From positions 97,000,426 through 97,064,425 of the forward strand of contig NC_044981.1 in NCBI RefSeq assembly GCF_008728515.1: a DNA stretch of 64,000 nucleotides, written 5' to 3'. Both the position numbers and the translations under genes were made by a program. This document shows positions 36,447-47,831 of the stretch, piece after piece. Source of the stretch: Papio anubis (lineage: Eukaryota; Chordata; Mammalia; Primates; Cercopithecidae). Positions within the stretch are counted from its first letter, which is position 1, and each line of letters starts with the position of its first letter. Below the pieces are notes generated by a model, which saw only the letters and a program-made list of their open reading frames with translations, searched no databases and was not told where the DNA came from.

Positions 36447-36749
36447 TTTTTTCTTTTTTTTTTTTGAAATGGAGTTTCACTCTTGTTGCCCAGGCTGGAG
36501 TGCAATGGTGTGGGCCAACACCACAACCTCTGCCTCCCGGGTTCAAGAGATTCTCCTGCCTCAGCCTCCTGAGTAGCTGAGATTACAGGCATGTGCCACC
36601 ACGCCTGGCTAATATTTTTTGTATTTCTAGTAGAGATGGGGTTTCTCCATGTTGGTCAGGCTGGTCTCGAACTCCTGACCTCAGGTGATCCACCCACTTT
36701 GGCCTCCCAAAGTGCTGGGATTACAGGCGAGAACCACTGCACCTGGCCC
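36447..36749 (-). mobile_element. AluS-like, antisense, full length
   Basis: T-run, then GGAGTTTCACTCTTGTTGCC through to CACTGCACCTGGCC. The changes relative to AluY place it in the middle-aged group. Confidence 0.93.
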
Positions 36750-36832
36750 ACAATTTCTTTATCCACTTTTTGATTGATGGGCATATGGGCTGGTTCCATA
36801 TTTTTGCAATTGCAAATTGTGAACACTGTTTA
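36750..36832 (-). mobile_element. Short L1 fragment, antisense
   Basis: 'TTTTTGATTGATGGGCATAT', 'GGCTGGTTCCATATTTTTGC' and 'AATTGTGAACACTG' are the reverse of L1 ORF2 C-terminal text. Confidence 0.65.
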
Positions 36833-38155
36833 ATTCTAAGCTTCCTTGTAGGCAAGGCAAAAGGCAAGCAAAGCATTTCAGGCAATTCCCCTGACTAAAC
36901 AGAAATTATTTATTATATTTGTTCATTTGAAAAGATTTTTTGTAAATTGTAAAAAATTTATTAAATGAATGCTAACATAAGGATTATTAAACAACATGAT
37001 CTTAACATTCTTCATGGAATAATTTAGTTTTTTTTTCAATTTTTGGTAAAAAGCTGAGGGTATATCAACTTGTTATTCAGTGAAAGGATAACTATTGGTA
37101 GTGAAATATAAACCTGATCTAGATTTGGAGATCAAATTTTTAGATTTATACAACTTAGGGAATGTATCAGAATGAATAGCCTTCACATCACATTGAGTAC
37201 TCTCTGAAGAATCAGTTAGATGGGCTGGACTTTTGACTAGACTCTCATAGAAAACAGCTGAGCACAATGGACCTGGCATTCTATTGATGATTACCAATAC
37301 AATCAGGTATTGCTTAAAAAGCACCTGTCCAAGTTATACATATTAAAAAGACTTTTTGGTATTCTTGTTGAGATGGATTGAGAAATATTTTATATGTTTC
37401 TTTTTTTGAGAAACATTTTATATATGAATAAGAGATGGGCAATATGAGATCACAGTGTAAAATTTAGTTTTCTTTCAACTAGTCTCAAAGTTTCATGCCC
37501 ATTACAAAATTTAAAATAAGAAAAAAAATTAGCCCTTTTTTTTTTTTTTTTTTTGTCTGTTGTCAATGTTTTTTAGCTTAGCTCTTCAGGGTGCTTTCCA
37601 TGCAGCTATATTTTTAGATGTTTCCCAGTTTCCCTCCTCATCAGGATCATTTAATATTGTAACACTTCAATTTTTAAAGAACTGAATTTTAATACTTTGT
37701 GATTGAGCTATTTCACCATATGAGAGTCTTAGGTCTTTCTGTTTTCTGAAAGTTTTGAAATATGACTTAAAGCTCAAACTAAATGTATGATTATATCCCA
37801 CAATTCTCATCTCCTAATCACCCTTCCCCAAGATTATTCAGAATGGCAAGATAACAAGTTATATTCATGGAGTCTCATCATTCCAACTTCACCACGAGTT
37901 TTCCTTTACTGACCCAAAGTAACTTTACTGCTTTCTCTGGTGTCTGAGGCATTAAATTGCCAGCCAGCTAGGCAAGTGAAGAAATTAATTTCTTTAGTTG
38001 AATAATAGATCTAGGAGAATTGAGTGCTATTTTTCCTTTCTCTTTTCTATCATTTGTATAACTAATCTCTCTAGCATTTGGGGTATAAATACAGAATAGT
38101 CATCCATTTTAATCATCTAACCACGTAGTGTATATCGTCCTCACAAATAGTACAA
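36833..38155. other. Non-genic AT-rich DNA
   Basis: No gene or named repeat; a T-run of about 21 bases lies at 37534-37554. Confidence 0.6.
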
Positions 38156-38271
38156 CTTAGATTCCAGTCTTATTGTTAACATCCTGCTACCTTCAGATTA
38201 TTTATTTATTTTACTTAGATTCCAGTCTTATTGTTAACATCCTGCTACCTTCAGATTATTTATTTATTTTA
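38156..38271. repeat. Perfect 58-bp tandem duplication next to an Alu
   Basis: Unit 38156-38213 is repeated without mismatch at 38214-38271. Each unit starts CTTAGATTCCAG and ends in TTATTTATTTTA. Each also holds a TACCTTCAGAT site (38188-38198 and 38246-38256), which matches TACCTTCAAAT at the far side of the Alu (38570-38580). Confidence 0.96.
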
Positions 38272-38569
38272 TTATTTATTTAGTTTTTGAGATAGAGTCT
38301 TACTTTTTGCCCATGCTGGAGTGCAGGAGCACAATCTCAGCTCATTGCAACCTCCGCCTCCTGGTTTCGATTGATTCTCCTGCCTCAGCCTCCTGAGTAG
38401 CTGGGATTACAGGCATGTTCCACAATGCCTGGCTAATTTTTGTATTTTTAGTAGAGACAGGGTTTCACCATGTTGGCCAAGCTTATCTTGAACTCCTGAC
38501 CTCAATAAATCAGCTCACCTCAGCCTCCCAAAGTGCTGGGATTATAGGAGTTAGCCACTGCGCCTGGCC
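38272..38569 (-). mobile_element. AluS-like, antisense
   Basis: Tail side at the left (TTATTATTTATTTAG), then TTTTTGAGATAGAGTCTTAC through to CACTGCGCCTGGCC. The TACCTTCA(G/A)AT sites flank it as target-site duplication, the left one now present twice. Confidence 0.92.
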
Positions 38570-38580
38570 TACCTTCAAAT

Positions 38581-41027
38581 TTTTGTCTCAGTGGATAAAA
38601 CAGATTTTGTTATCCCTTTTCTTCTTCAAATTGACTTGCTGGTTCTATTAAGATATACATTTTCACTTCCACTTTCTAATATTGAATGCCTCAATTTCCC
38701 TTTGTAAATACATATGTGCATATGTGTATGCACACACACACACATACACTCCCAAACACACCCATATATATTCTGTTATTGTAATACCCTGCTTGTTGAT
38801 ATATAGTTATGGGAGGACAAAGGTATTTTCTGTAATACAGTTATGTTCTCCTATGAATGCTTTGGGAAATTCCCTAATGTTTTTCTATCTGTGTCATATC
38901 TATTATATTTTTATAACCCTTGTTAACATTTTAATATTATTTTTAGTTTCCCATAAATTTTATGTTTAAATCTTCTGAATTAGATCAGCAGTTCCCAAGA
39001 GAAATAAGTCTTCCCTGTCCCTTTGAAAATACTTTGCTAAGTCACAAATCCCCACCAATTTTGGTATCTTAAATCATGATTCTGCCACCATCTATATAAC
39101 CAGCTGCTCAGCAGTTTTTCCTTTCCTAAATCACACATTGAATTGGAGGAAGAATTTTAAACAACACTTGGAACCCTTTAAAGGAACCCTTTAGCTTTCT
39201 GCCTAGGATGTCATGAATTCTAAAAATGGTTTGCATGTTTATTATGATGGCATCATTCATACCCACATGAATCAGCAGGCATGGATAGTTGTCAGCAGGT
39301 GTGATAAGGCTTGGTGGTTTTTCCATTATGTCCTGGATACATGCTGCAGAAAGACAATGACCTTTCTGTTTGGCCATGTCAAGTCTACATAAAGTTTACT
39401 GTTTCTCCTTGGTGAATGACTAGCTTTGTTCAATTAGATAGCCTTCATTCTTTTCTGAAAATAAACTGTTATTTCGTCCTAAGTAATGAATATCTGAGTT
39501 TTTGTACCTTTTGGAATTTCTATGTTTTATATCTGTAATAAAATTAAGATATATGTACATCTTATTGAGTCAATATTAATATTTTCAGAAATAATTCAAA
39601 GATTAATAGCACTATTTTATAATGTTACAGACAATATTGGTAGATGCATCATTCATTATTATTTGGGTGGCTTAAATTAGAATTACTGAATAAGAATTAA
39701 ATTTTGATAAAAATAGAGGGAAAGAGTATCCCATACTGTGCCATTTTTGAGGTCACAGCTCATGAAAGAGAGAAGACTGCAAAACAGACTTTGTCTTTGG
39801 GTATTATTTCACAACAATTTTATCTTACTTTGTTCTGTGGCTGGCAGGCCATGTGCTATAGAGGCCAATAGCCAGAAGTCTCTGCAGGAGGATTTCAAAT
39901 AGTGCCAAATCAGAAAGAGACAGCAGCCAAAGGGAACTGGCATTGCAGTTGCTAGAATTTCTCCTGAAAATGTTCATATTTTAGGTAAAAATTAGCAAAA
40001 TGATGTTACTGCAGTCACTACCATGTAAAACAAGGGGCAGCCTTGGTTGGGTTAAATTATAATGTGATGTTAAAAATAGAAAGTGCATATCTGAAAGATA
40101 TTCATACAGTCAAATTAATAAAAATGTCAGAATAAGCTATTTTTTATTCTGGAGGTTGTTAGAAATGAAGTAGACTAAGATGCATTCTCTGTTAGGGAAA
40201 GTCATAAAATACAGTTATAATTTGGTTCTATAATTCCTTTCATCAATTTAGCACAAAACAGATAATTAAATAAAATTTATTTAGTAGTGATAATATTTGT
40301 ATTCTGGGAGTTAACCACCCTTGTTAAATTAAAGGACAAATTAATGTTGGGAAATTCTGGGACAGCTAAAAGACATTAAAAAGGACATTAAGTATATTAA
40401 TTAAACCATATCAAATTGCCATTTTTTTTTGTAAAAAATGGCTGATACTTATAATTACATATGGTTCAATTTAAGTAGTATTTAATTCATTATTTATATT
40501 AAAAATATTTATATACATTTCTCTTTTTCCACCAGACTCTGAGTCCTGCTAGTGCAGGGTTATTGATGGATGTATCACCAGTATATATCACAGTATCTGA
40601 TACTCTATAGCTGTTGAAAAAATGTTGAATAAGAAATTGAGACTATTCGCCAGGACAGTTGTCTCCAGCAGTTTGATTGACTATCACTGAAAATATATGT
40701 ACATGCATTGACTTACAAATTATGTTCTAATTAATTATACATGTTACATCATAAAACATATATACATATATTAAACATTTTTAAGAAAGTTTTATTTTGT
40801 CTAGGAAGAAGATATTGGCTTAAAAAAACTTCAACATTTTAGCCTGACAGTAAATACTAAATTTGCAAGTGCTTGGGAAGAACGAGTACAGTAATTTAAA
40901 TCTGGCTTTTCATCTTTCTTATTTTAAAGGAACTGAATTAAGGCAAAGAAAAGGAACTAACTTTTATTAAGCACCTGGAATAAGAAACATAAATTTATGT
41001 ACAGTATTAAATTTACACTTTATAAAG
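38581..41027. other. Non-genic AT-rich DNA
   Basis: Contains a small CA-rich patch (38731-38760) and the possible SGNH fossil at 39126-39377. Otherwise nothing recognised. Confidence 0.55.
39126..39377 (-). pseudogene. Possible fossil of an SGNH/GDSL-esterase-like ORF (ancient transposon origin)
   Basis: An 83-codon minus frame contains YPCLLIHVGMNDA (residues 31-43), with G-x-N-D as in block III of SGNH hydrolases, then GRKLKGS and a hydrophobic FQVLFKILP string, where such domains have a beta strand ending the SILP-type block. CR1/L2-like retrotransposons are known to carry an esterase domain in ORF1, which makes an ancient transposon a fair source. The block I Ser and the C-terminal catalytic block are not seen in this frame, and the fragment has no start context. 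What I see is a short motif match; the family assignment is inference. Confidence 0.4.
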
Positions 41028-41465
41028 GAAGTATTATTTTATTTATATATTTATTTTTTGAGACAGAGTCTGCCTCTGTCACCCAGGCTGAAGTGCAGTG
41101 GTGCGATCTCAGCTCACTGCAACCTCCCCTTTCTGGGTTCAAGTGATTCTCCGGCCTCAGCCTCCCGAGTAACTGGGATTACAGGTGCCCACCACCACAC
41201 TTGGATAATTTTTGTATATTTAATAGACATGAGAATTCACCATGTTTGTCAGGCTGGTCTTGAACTCCTAACCTCAAGTGATCCGTCTGTCTTGGCCCCC
41301 CAGATTGAAGGAATTGCAGGCATGAGCCACCACGCCGGGCCAGAAGTATTATTTTTGCTAAACAGAGTTTAAAGCTGAAACTCTGAGAAGTTAGATAAAT
41401 TGTCTACAGCCATTATCCAGTTCCTAGTTCCAGAGCCTGGCCTAAAACCTGGTCTGAGGTCTGGT
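40960..41465 (-). repeat. MIR SINE, antisense, split by an Alu
   Basis: Right half reads 'GAAACTCTGAGAAGTTAGAT', 'CAGTTCCTAGTTCCAGAGCC', 'CCTGGTCTGAGGTC'. The left half (40960-41040) is weaker. The Alu at 41041 lies inside. Confidence 0.55.
41041..41342 (-). mobile_element. AluS-like, antisense, full length
   Basis: Flanked by a perfect 13-base target-site duplication GAAGTATTATTTT (41028-41040 and 41343-41355). It carries scattered changes, for example TTTAATAGACATGAGAATTC. Confidence 0.95.
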
Positions 41466-41733
41466 AATAAAGCCTAATATGAGCGTTTCCTTCCTAAAAA
41501 TGATGATAGTAGTCTATCAGTGAGGGTCAAGAAATGGACAGTTTTCATAAATTGATGCATTTTACTTCTATATGATCTGTACGGAGAAAAGTGATTTTCT
41601 CTTCTTGGTGAATAAGCAAGACTCCTAAATCAAGGTGACTATTCAGTATTTCTAACTTCTCGGTTTCTTTTAATAGCAACAACAGTAGTAACACAAGCCA
41701 ACTATTGCTTATTGAACACGTGTGTGCCAGTTT

Positions 41734-41763
41734 TCTTTCTTTCTTTCTCTCTCTCTTTCTTTC

Positions 41764-41795
<32 letters not shown>

Positions 41796-42178
41796 TTCTT
41801 AACCTTCTTTCTTTCTTTCTTTCTTTCTTTTTCTTTCTTTCTTTCTTTTCTTTCTTTCTTTCTTTCTTTTTCTTTCTTTCTTTTCTTTCTTCCTTTCTTC
41901 CTTCCTTTCTCCTTCCTTCTCCTTCCTTCCTTCCTTCCTTCCTTCCTTCCTTCCTTCCTTCCTTCCTTCTTTCCTTTCTTTCTTTCTTTTTCTTTCTTTC
42001 ACTTTCTTTTTTTTTTCTTTCTCTTTCTTTCCTTCTTTCTTTCTTTCTTTCTCTCTTTCTTTCTTTCTTTCCTCTTTCTTTCTTTCTTTCTGTCCTCTCT
42101 CTCTTTCCTCACCCCTCCCTCCTCCCTTCATTCCTTCCTTCCCTTCTTCCTTTCTTCCTTTCCTTTCTTCCTTTCTTG
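41734..42178. repeat. ~445-bp pyrimidine tract (TTTC/TTCC)n
   Basis: Nearly pure C/T on the plus strand: TTTC-type units at the left, a TTCC array at about 41888-41970, then mixed TTTC and CCTT. Only a few purines interrupt it. It lies between the target-site duplication and the body of an antisense Alu, so it is the expanded A-tail. Long frames through it on both strands (up to 190 codons) are low-complexity artefacts. Confidence 0.96.
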
Positions 42179-42451
42179 GGATATTTGCTCCCGGCTGGGT
42201 GCGGTGGTTCAATCTTGGCTTTCCGTACTCACCACCTCCCGGTTCAAGTGATTCTCCTACCTCAGCCTCCCAAGTAGTTGGCATTACAGATGCTCGCCAC
42301 TATGCCTGGCTCGTTTTTGCTTTTTTTTTTTGGTAGGGATGGGGTTTCACCATGTTGGCCAGGCTGGTCTTGAATTCCTGACCTTGAGTGATCTGTCTGC
42401 CTAGGCCTCCCAAAGTGCTAGGATTACAGGCGTGAGCCACTGCACCCGGCA
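42179..42451 (-). mobile_element. Alu, antisense, with hugely expanded tail
   Basis: Alu text from about 42185 (diverged at first, then CGGTTCAAGTGATTCTCCTA onward) to CACTGCACCCGGCA. A 14-base target-site duplication GTGTGTGCCAGTTT lies at 41720-41733 and 42452-42465, so it encloses both the tract and the Alu. Confidence 0.93.
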
Positions 42452-42474
42452 GTGTGTGCCAGTTTCTATGAAAA

Positions 42475-42680
42475 TATTTTACCTAAAGTTGCCTCATGTA
42501 ACCCTCATAATTACCCGATTGAGGTATTATTTTTACCATTTTACTATTGTGTATACTGAGGCTTAAAGGGACTTAGTTGGCCAGTGTTACACAGTAGGTA
42601 AATGACAGGGCTAGGATTTGAACGTAAGTTTCTCAGACTCCAAAGTCCCTTCTCTGTAATCACAATAAATACTGTGCTGC
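42475..42680 (-). repeat. MIR SINE, antisense
   Basis: 'TATACTGAGGCTTAAAGGGA', 'CAGTAGGTAAATGACAGGGC' and 'AGACTCCAAAGTCCCTTCTC' are reverse MIR blocks. Confidence 0.75.
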
Positions 42681-43429
42681 CCTTCTGAAGAGCCAGATTT
42701 TTTGATGTGTCCATGATGCTTCCTTTATTTTACCCTTCTCACAGAGGCCCAGATAAATATGTTTGAAAACCATTCAGTCAGACTCATTGGAAATCATAAG
42801 GTAAATAAAAACATCAAACCTTGTAGAGGAATCCTTTGTCCTCTCAGTGGCATAGATAGTATTTCTTCCATGGTCAGCTGATTAATGGCAGACAAAACAG
42901 CATGCCTATTGCACATATCTATAGCACAAGCTATAGTAACAAGACTTATCAATGTCTCAATGCTACAGCCAGAAAAAGCATTCAGGGAGAATGACGCGAT
43001 TATTTTTCTGTAGTTCCTGACTCCTTGATTTTGGAAAGTTAGTAGCTGAATGTTCACAGAGAGAGAGAAAGAGAAGGGTTGTAACTATAGACAATTTGGT
43101 TAAGCCTTGTGGATTAGCTGCAGTTGGACAGGAGCTTCGTAGAGGAGTAATAGACTTTCCATGTTCTTTCATTCAAGCCCACTGACTATTTCATTCACTG
43201 CTTTTTAGCTTACATTTCATGACTTTTCTAGAATTAACAGGGCAAATAGTTCAAAATACTGCCAGTTAATTTGTAGGTAATTTAAATTCCCTCATAATTG
43301 TGAGATATTGTGGTACAGTGAAAAAAGTATTGTATTTTGAAGCAAAAATGCGACCCTCTTTTATCATGTACTAACTGTAAATTTGTAAGGTCACCTCTAT
43401 TTTCTAAATTTCTTTTTTCTTATTTATGT

Positions 43430-43570
43430 ATTTATTTCTTCTAAATTTTTTGTAAAGACAAGGTCCCACTGTGTTGTCCAGACTGGTCTCAAACTTCTGG
43501 GCTCAAGCAATTCTCTTACCTTGGCTTCCAAAAGTGCTGGGATTACAGGCATGAGCCACCACACCTAGAT
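43430..43570 (-). mobile_element. Alu monomer or half Alu, antisense (old)
   Basis: One arm only: TTTTGTAAAGACAAGGTCCC to GCATGAGCCACCACACCTAG. Wording is of the oldest Alu/FLAM type. Confidence 0.8.
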
Positions 43571-43599
43571 ATTTTCTGAATTTCTTTTTCTTTTTTTTC

Positions 43600-44730
43600 A
43601 TTTTTACTTTTTATTATGGGAGATTTTACATATGTACAAAAGTAGACAGAATAGTAATAACAAACCCTCATGTACTCTACCTAGTTTTAAAAATTATCAG
43701 CTCACTATGGCACCCTATTTCTTTGTCCTTCTCACTTTACTTTTCCATTTTATATCATAGTAAATCCAAGACATCACATAATTTTATTGATACATATTGT
43801 ATTTTGTATTACTAAAAATATGGGCTTTACAAACCATATATAACCAAAATACCAGAATACTACCTAAAATAAACTAATAACTTTTTAACGTCATCAAATA
43901 TACAATGTTATAATTTCCAATTGCCTTACAAACTTCATTTTCCCCCACCACCACTGGGTTTTTAGAATTGGGATTCCAGTAAAGTCCATCCATTACAATA
44001 GGTTGACATTATTTTACCATTGGATTTTGCTGATTGCAACCCCATGATAATCTTCAACATGTTCATCTGTCCTCTGTATTTTCTATAAATTGGTGGTTGG
44101 TTCTAGAGGCTTAATCACACTTACATTGGATATGTTTGTTCTTGTGCAAAATCACTTCATAGATGATACTGTCTTCTTCTGTCAGAAGGTTGTTCATGTT
44201 TGCGTCTCTTGTGATGTTAGGAACCAGTGATGATCAATGTCTAGATTTATTAATTCATTAGAGGCTAAATGAGGAGATTCTATTTCTTTCAGTTTCTCCT
44301 CACTTATTAGCTGGAATATTTCTAAAAGAAAAACTTTCCCTATCTACTACTTGGTTTCCCATTCATACAATTTCATGTAGGAAAGAAAAATAAATGCTTA
44401 TTGTCCTTTATTTATCACTTTTCAAAATGATAAATTGGTTCATTATCATCTTGCCATACCTTATAAGTTTATTTTTGTATCATTGCAAACCATAAATAAA
44501 TATATTTATTATGCTTCAATCCATTTCCATGATTGTTCTTTTTGAGTTTTAATTATTTTATTTTAGTCATTGTGAAGCTCCTCAACAGAGCCTCAAAATA
44601 ATTTTGACTCTGACCTATTTCTCATGGATAGTGTCTTTTGTTAAGTATTAATAAGATTTTTCCAGATTTATCTTGTATATATTTTTGCCCCAGCCCTAAA
44701 TAAACAATTTATCAAAGTGGCTTGGTTTCT
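43600..44730. repeat. Old interspersed repeat, perhaps L1M-type; class uncertain
   Basis: 'TTTACATATGTACAAAAGTA', 'CCCTCATGTACTCTACCTAG' and 'TTATTAGCTGGAATATTTCT' follow an order I know from an abundant old mammalian repeat. Divergence and length suggest an ancient LINE end. Orientation is not assigned. Confidence 0.35.
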
Positions 44731-45430
44731 TTTGGTGGGAATTGTTACATCAAAACTGTAATATAGGCACTGTGGTACTCATTCCTCTTGAGTTAGTCAC
44801 AGTTCATAGGCTTCTCTGTAGACAAAGCTCAAAAATATTTTATTTCATTTCATTTTAAATTATAAAACCCATTAAGAGATTATTTTGATAATTCCAACTC
44901 AAATTTAGAACTACAATAATTTAATCTTCTATTTTATGTCTATATCTCCTTTCCCTGACAGTGAAAATCTAGGTTTTCAGTGATAACAGAAGCGGTAGAA
45001 TTAGAATATTATGTAGTCATTTGTGTTACTCCAAAAACAAACGTAAGAGTCTCTGAAGACCAATACTAACATGAACATATGTTGTAACTGTAATAAATAT
45101 GAGCAATAATATTGGATATATTAGAGTACACAGTAAATTCAAAGTTTTGTACAAAGTTAAGTAGTTTTAAAATATTATCCTAAAAATACTTTAGATGTAT
45201 TTCCATAAATCTCTGAAAGAGAAAATATTGTTAGATATATGATACAAACTGACACAAGAACTTCTATTAGAAGGTAAACTTTGACTTGTTGGTCTGCAAT
45301 GTGGTAAAACTGAACATTTTAAATCAAGATAGAAAATAACAAGACAATCACCATGTCCAACTTCCAAAACACCTTTGTTGCAATAGTCCTGTGAATATAA
45401 CAAGATTTCCTAAGAAGCAAGGGCATTTTA

Positions 45431-45740
45431 TTTTATTTATTTATTTATTTTTTTTGGAGACGGAGTCTCGCTCTGTCACCCAGGCTGGACTGCAAGTGGC
45501 CGGATCTGAGCTCACTGCAAGCTCCGCCTCCCGGGTTCACGCCATTCTCCGGCCTCAGCCTCCCGAGTAGCTGGGACTACAGGCGCCCGCCACCTCGCCC
45601 GGCTAATTTTTTGTATTGCTTAATAGAGACGGGGTTTCACCGTGTTAGCCAGGATGGTCTCGATCTCCTGACCTCGTGATCCGCCCGTCTCGGCCTCCCA
45701 AAGTGCTGGGATTACAGGCTTGAGCCACCGCGCCCGGCCA
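45431..45740 (-). mobile_element. Young AluY (AluYR-like), antisense
   Basis: Nearly consensus, with AAGTGGCCGGATCTGAGCTC. The 15-base target-site duplication AGCAAGGGCATTTTA (45416-45430 and 45743-45757) is perfect. It is one of the youngest insertions here. Confidence 0.96.
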
Positions 45741-45757
45741 ATAGCAAGGGCATTTTA

Positions 45758-47476
45758 AAGGAAGAAATCATTTTTTCTTTCTTAAGATCTAGAATTTAAC
45801 CTCACAATATAATCCGATGTATTATAAGTTATGGAGAATCTAAAGTCTTTGTGGGGAAAATGAACTAGATACATAATTATGAATACAATCCATGAAAGGT
45901 AACTAATTGTTTCCAGATATACTTAAGAACACTCATTTTATCTCTATGTCTTTACTTTTAAAGGACTCTTTGAACATTAATAATTACTAACTAGTTAGGT
46001 TTTATATTAATATTGACAAAGACAAAAAAAGGAATAGAATATTAGTGAAAATTTGGCTCTTATGTTTTTGTTTTATGATAATTGATAGTTTTCCAACATA
46101 TTAATGAGGTGTTGCTGGGGTTTTCTACTGTGTATAGTAATATAAAATATTTATAGCATAGAATATATTAAAATAATAGTACAAATAAAATCAATTGAAA
46201 TACAGTCTTATGCTACTGGATGCAATAATTTGTTAATTAAAATTATATTAATTTTTAAGAATGTTCTACATATTACATTTTAAACTTTTAATTAATGTTT
46301 TTGAATTAATTGAGGCTATCAAATATTGTAATTTACATAAATTTAGCTATGGGATGAAGTATAAAGATAAATTACTTTTTAAAATAAAAGTAGAAGAAAA
46401 TACCCAATTAATAGTTGCTGGAGAAGAAATATCACAATATTTCTTAAATAACTTCTTCTCCTATAAGCATATAATATTGATTACATAAGATTTATGTTGG
46501 TAAAGTGATTGATTTATCTTCTTTTATTATGTATTTTCAGAATTTAAGACTTAGTTGCGAAAGTATTCATAGGATGTAATTAGCTTTTACAAATGTTAAA
46601 CACAATCTTATCCCAAAAGGTATCTTAATTTGTTTCAAAGTAAATCTCTTTTGAAAGGCAATATGTGCCTAAGATATGTTTGTGCATAATTAGATTGTTC
46701 TATCTCAAATTTGCTTAAGGAAACAAAACTATTACATTGTAGGAGACAGTAAAATGATTTAGGATATGGGTTCTGGATTCTAGTTCAGATTTTTTGTCCT
46801 ATGTAGCTCTCTGATCTGAGACATTTCAATTATCTACTTACCATTTTATAAGTGTTTACCTTACAGCAGACCTATGCTAACCAATCATAATGTAAATGTA
46901 ACCAAAAGAGCTATAGTCCTTTTCCTCACAGAACGTTCAGTCTCATGAGGGAAATAGACACATATACAATTACTATCCACAGAATGTGATTAGTGCTATG
47001 TAAAGGAGGTCAGGGTACTAAGTGAGCACCCAGCTGAGACTCCTTACTCACATCCTGGGTGATCAGGGAGGTACAGCCTATACTAACTAGGAATTGGATT
47101 ATGGGGACGCGGGATGAGTGATCCAGATAGCGGGAACATATGTGCAGTGGCTCAGAGGTAAGAAAATCTGGCTCCTGTGAGGAAATGAAATGTTACTCAG
47201 TATGGATTGATCATGGAAATCAGAGGAGTAAGGGATAGCAGAATGTAAACAGAGACAGATGAAAGGAGGCTAGACTGTGAAGGGCCTCATAATCCACATG
47301 GGAGAATATGAACTTGATCCTTTCAGTGATGAGGCACTCTTGAAGCCTTTTAAAATTAACTCTGCTTGAAATGTGGCCAATGGCCGACACCAACTGGTTG
47401 ATCCTGAAAGCAAGGAACAAGAAGAAAAGACGTGAAAACAATTCACTTAAACTCACTGTCCCTTATGACAGGATTA
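45758..47476. other. Non-genic AT-rich DNA
   Basis: A possible MIR lies at 46770-46860. The segment 47010-47350 resembles the unclassified old repeat at 21461-22222. The 75-codon frame at 46261-46488 is AT-driven and has no features. Confidence 0.5.
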
Positions 47477-47488
47477 ACATAAACCATT

Positions 47489-47819
47489 TCTTTTTCTTTT
47501 CTTTTCTTTTTCTTTTTATTTTTTGAGACGGAGTCTCACTCTGTCCCCCAGGCTGGAGTGCAGTGGCATGATCTCAGCTCACTGCAAGCTCCGCCTCCCA
47601 GGTAAGCTCCGCCTCCCGGGTTCTCGTCATTCTCCTGCCTCAGCCTCCCGAGTAGCCGGGACTATAGGCGCCCACCACCACGCCCTGCTAATTTTTTGTG
47701 TTTTTAGTAGAAACGGGGTTTCACCGTGTTAAGCAGGTGAAGATGTCCTGACCTCGTGATCCACCGGCCTCGGCCTCCCAAAGTGCTGGGATTACAGGCG
47801 TGAGCCACCGCGCCCAGCC
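47489..47819 (-). mobile_element. AluY-like, antisense, with internal 18-bp duplication
   Basis: Tail side begins in a TTTTC-rich run. The target-site duplication is ACATAAACCATT (47477-47488) and ACATAAATCATT (47820-47831), one mismatch. Inside, the segment AAGCTCCGCCTCCC(A/G)GGT occurs twice in tandem (47586-47603, 47604-47621). Confidence 0.95.
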
Positions 47820-47831
47820 ACATAAATCATT

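Noticed and set aside
41705..42284. Three long frames (161-190 codons) on both strands across the pyrimidine tract
   Set aside because: They exist because a C/T tract has no stop codons in those frames; translation is a Phe/Leu/Ser or Lys/Glu string with no protein sense.
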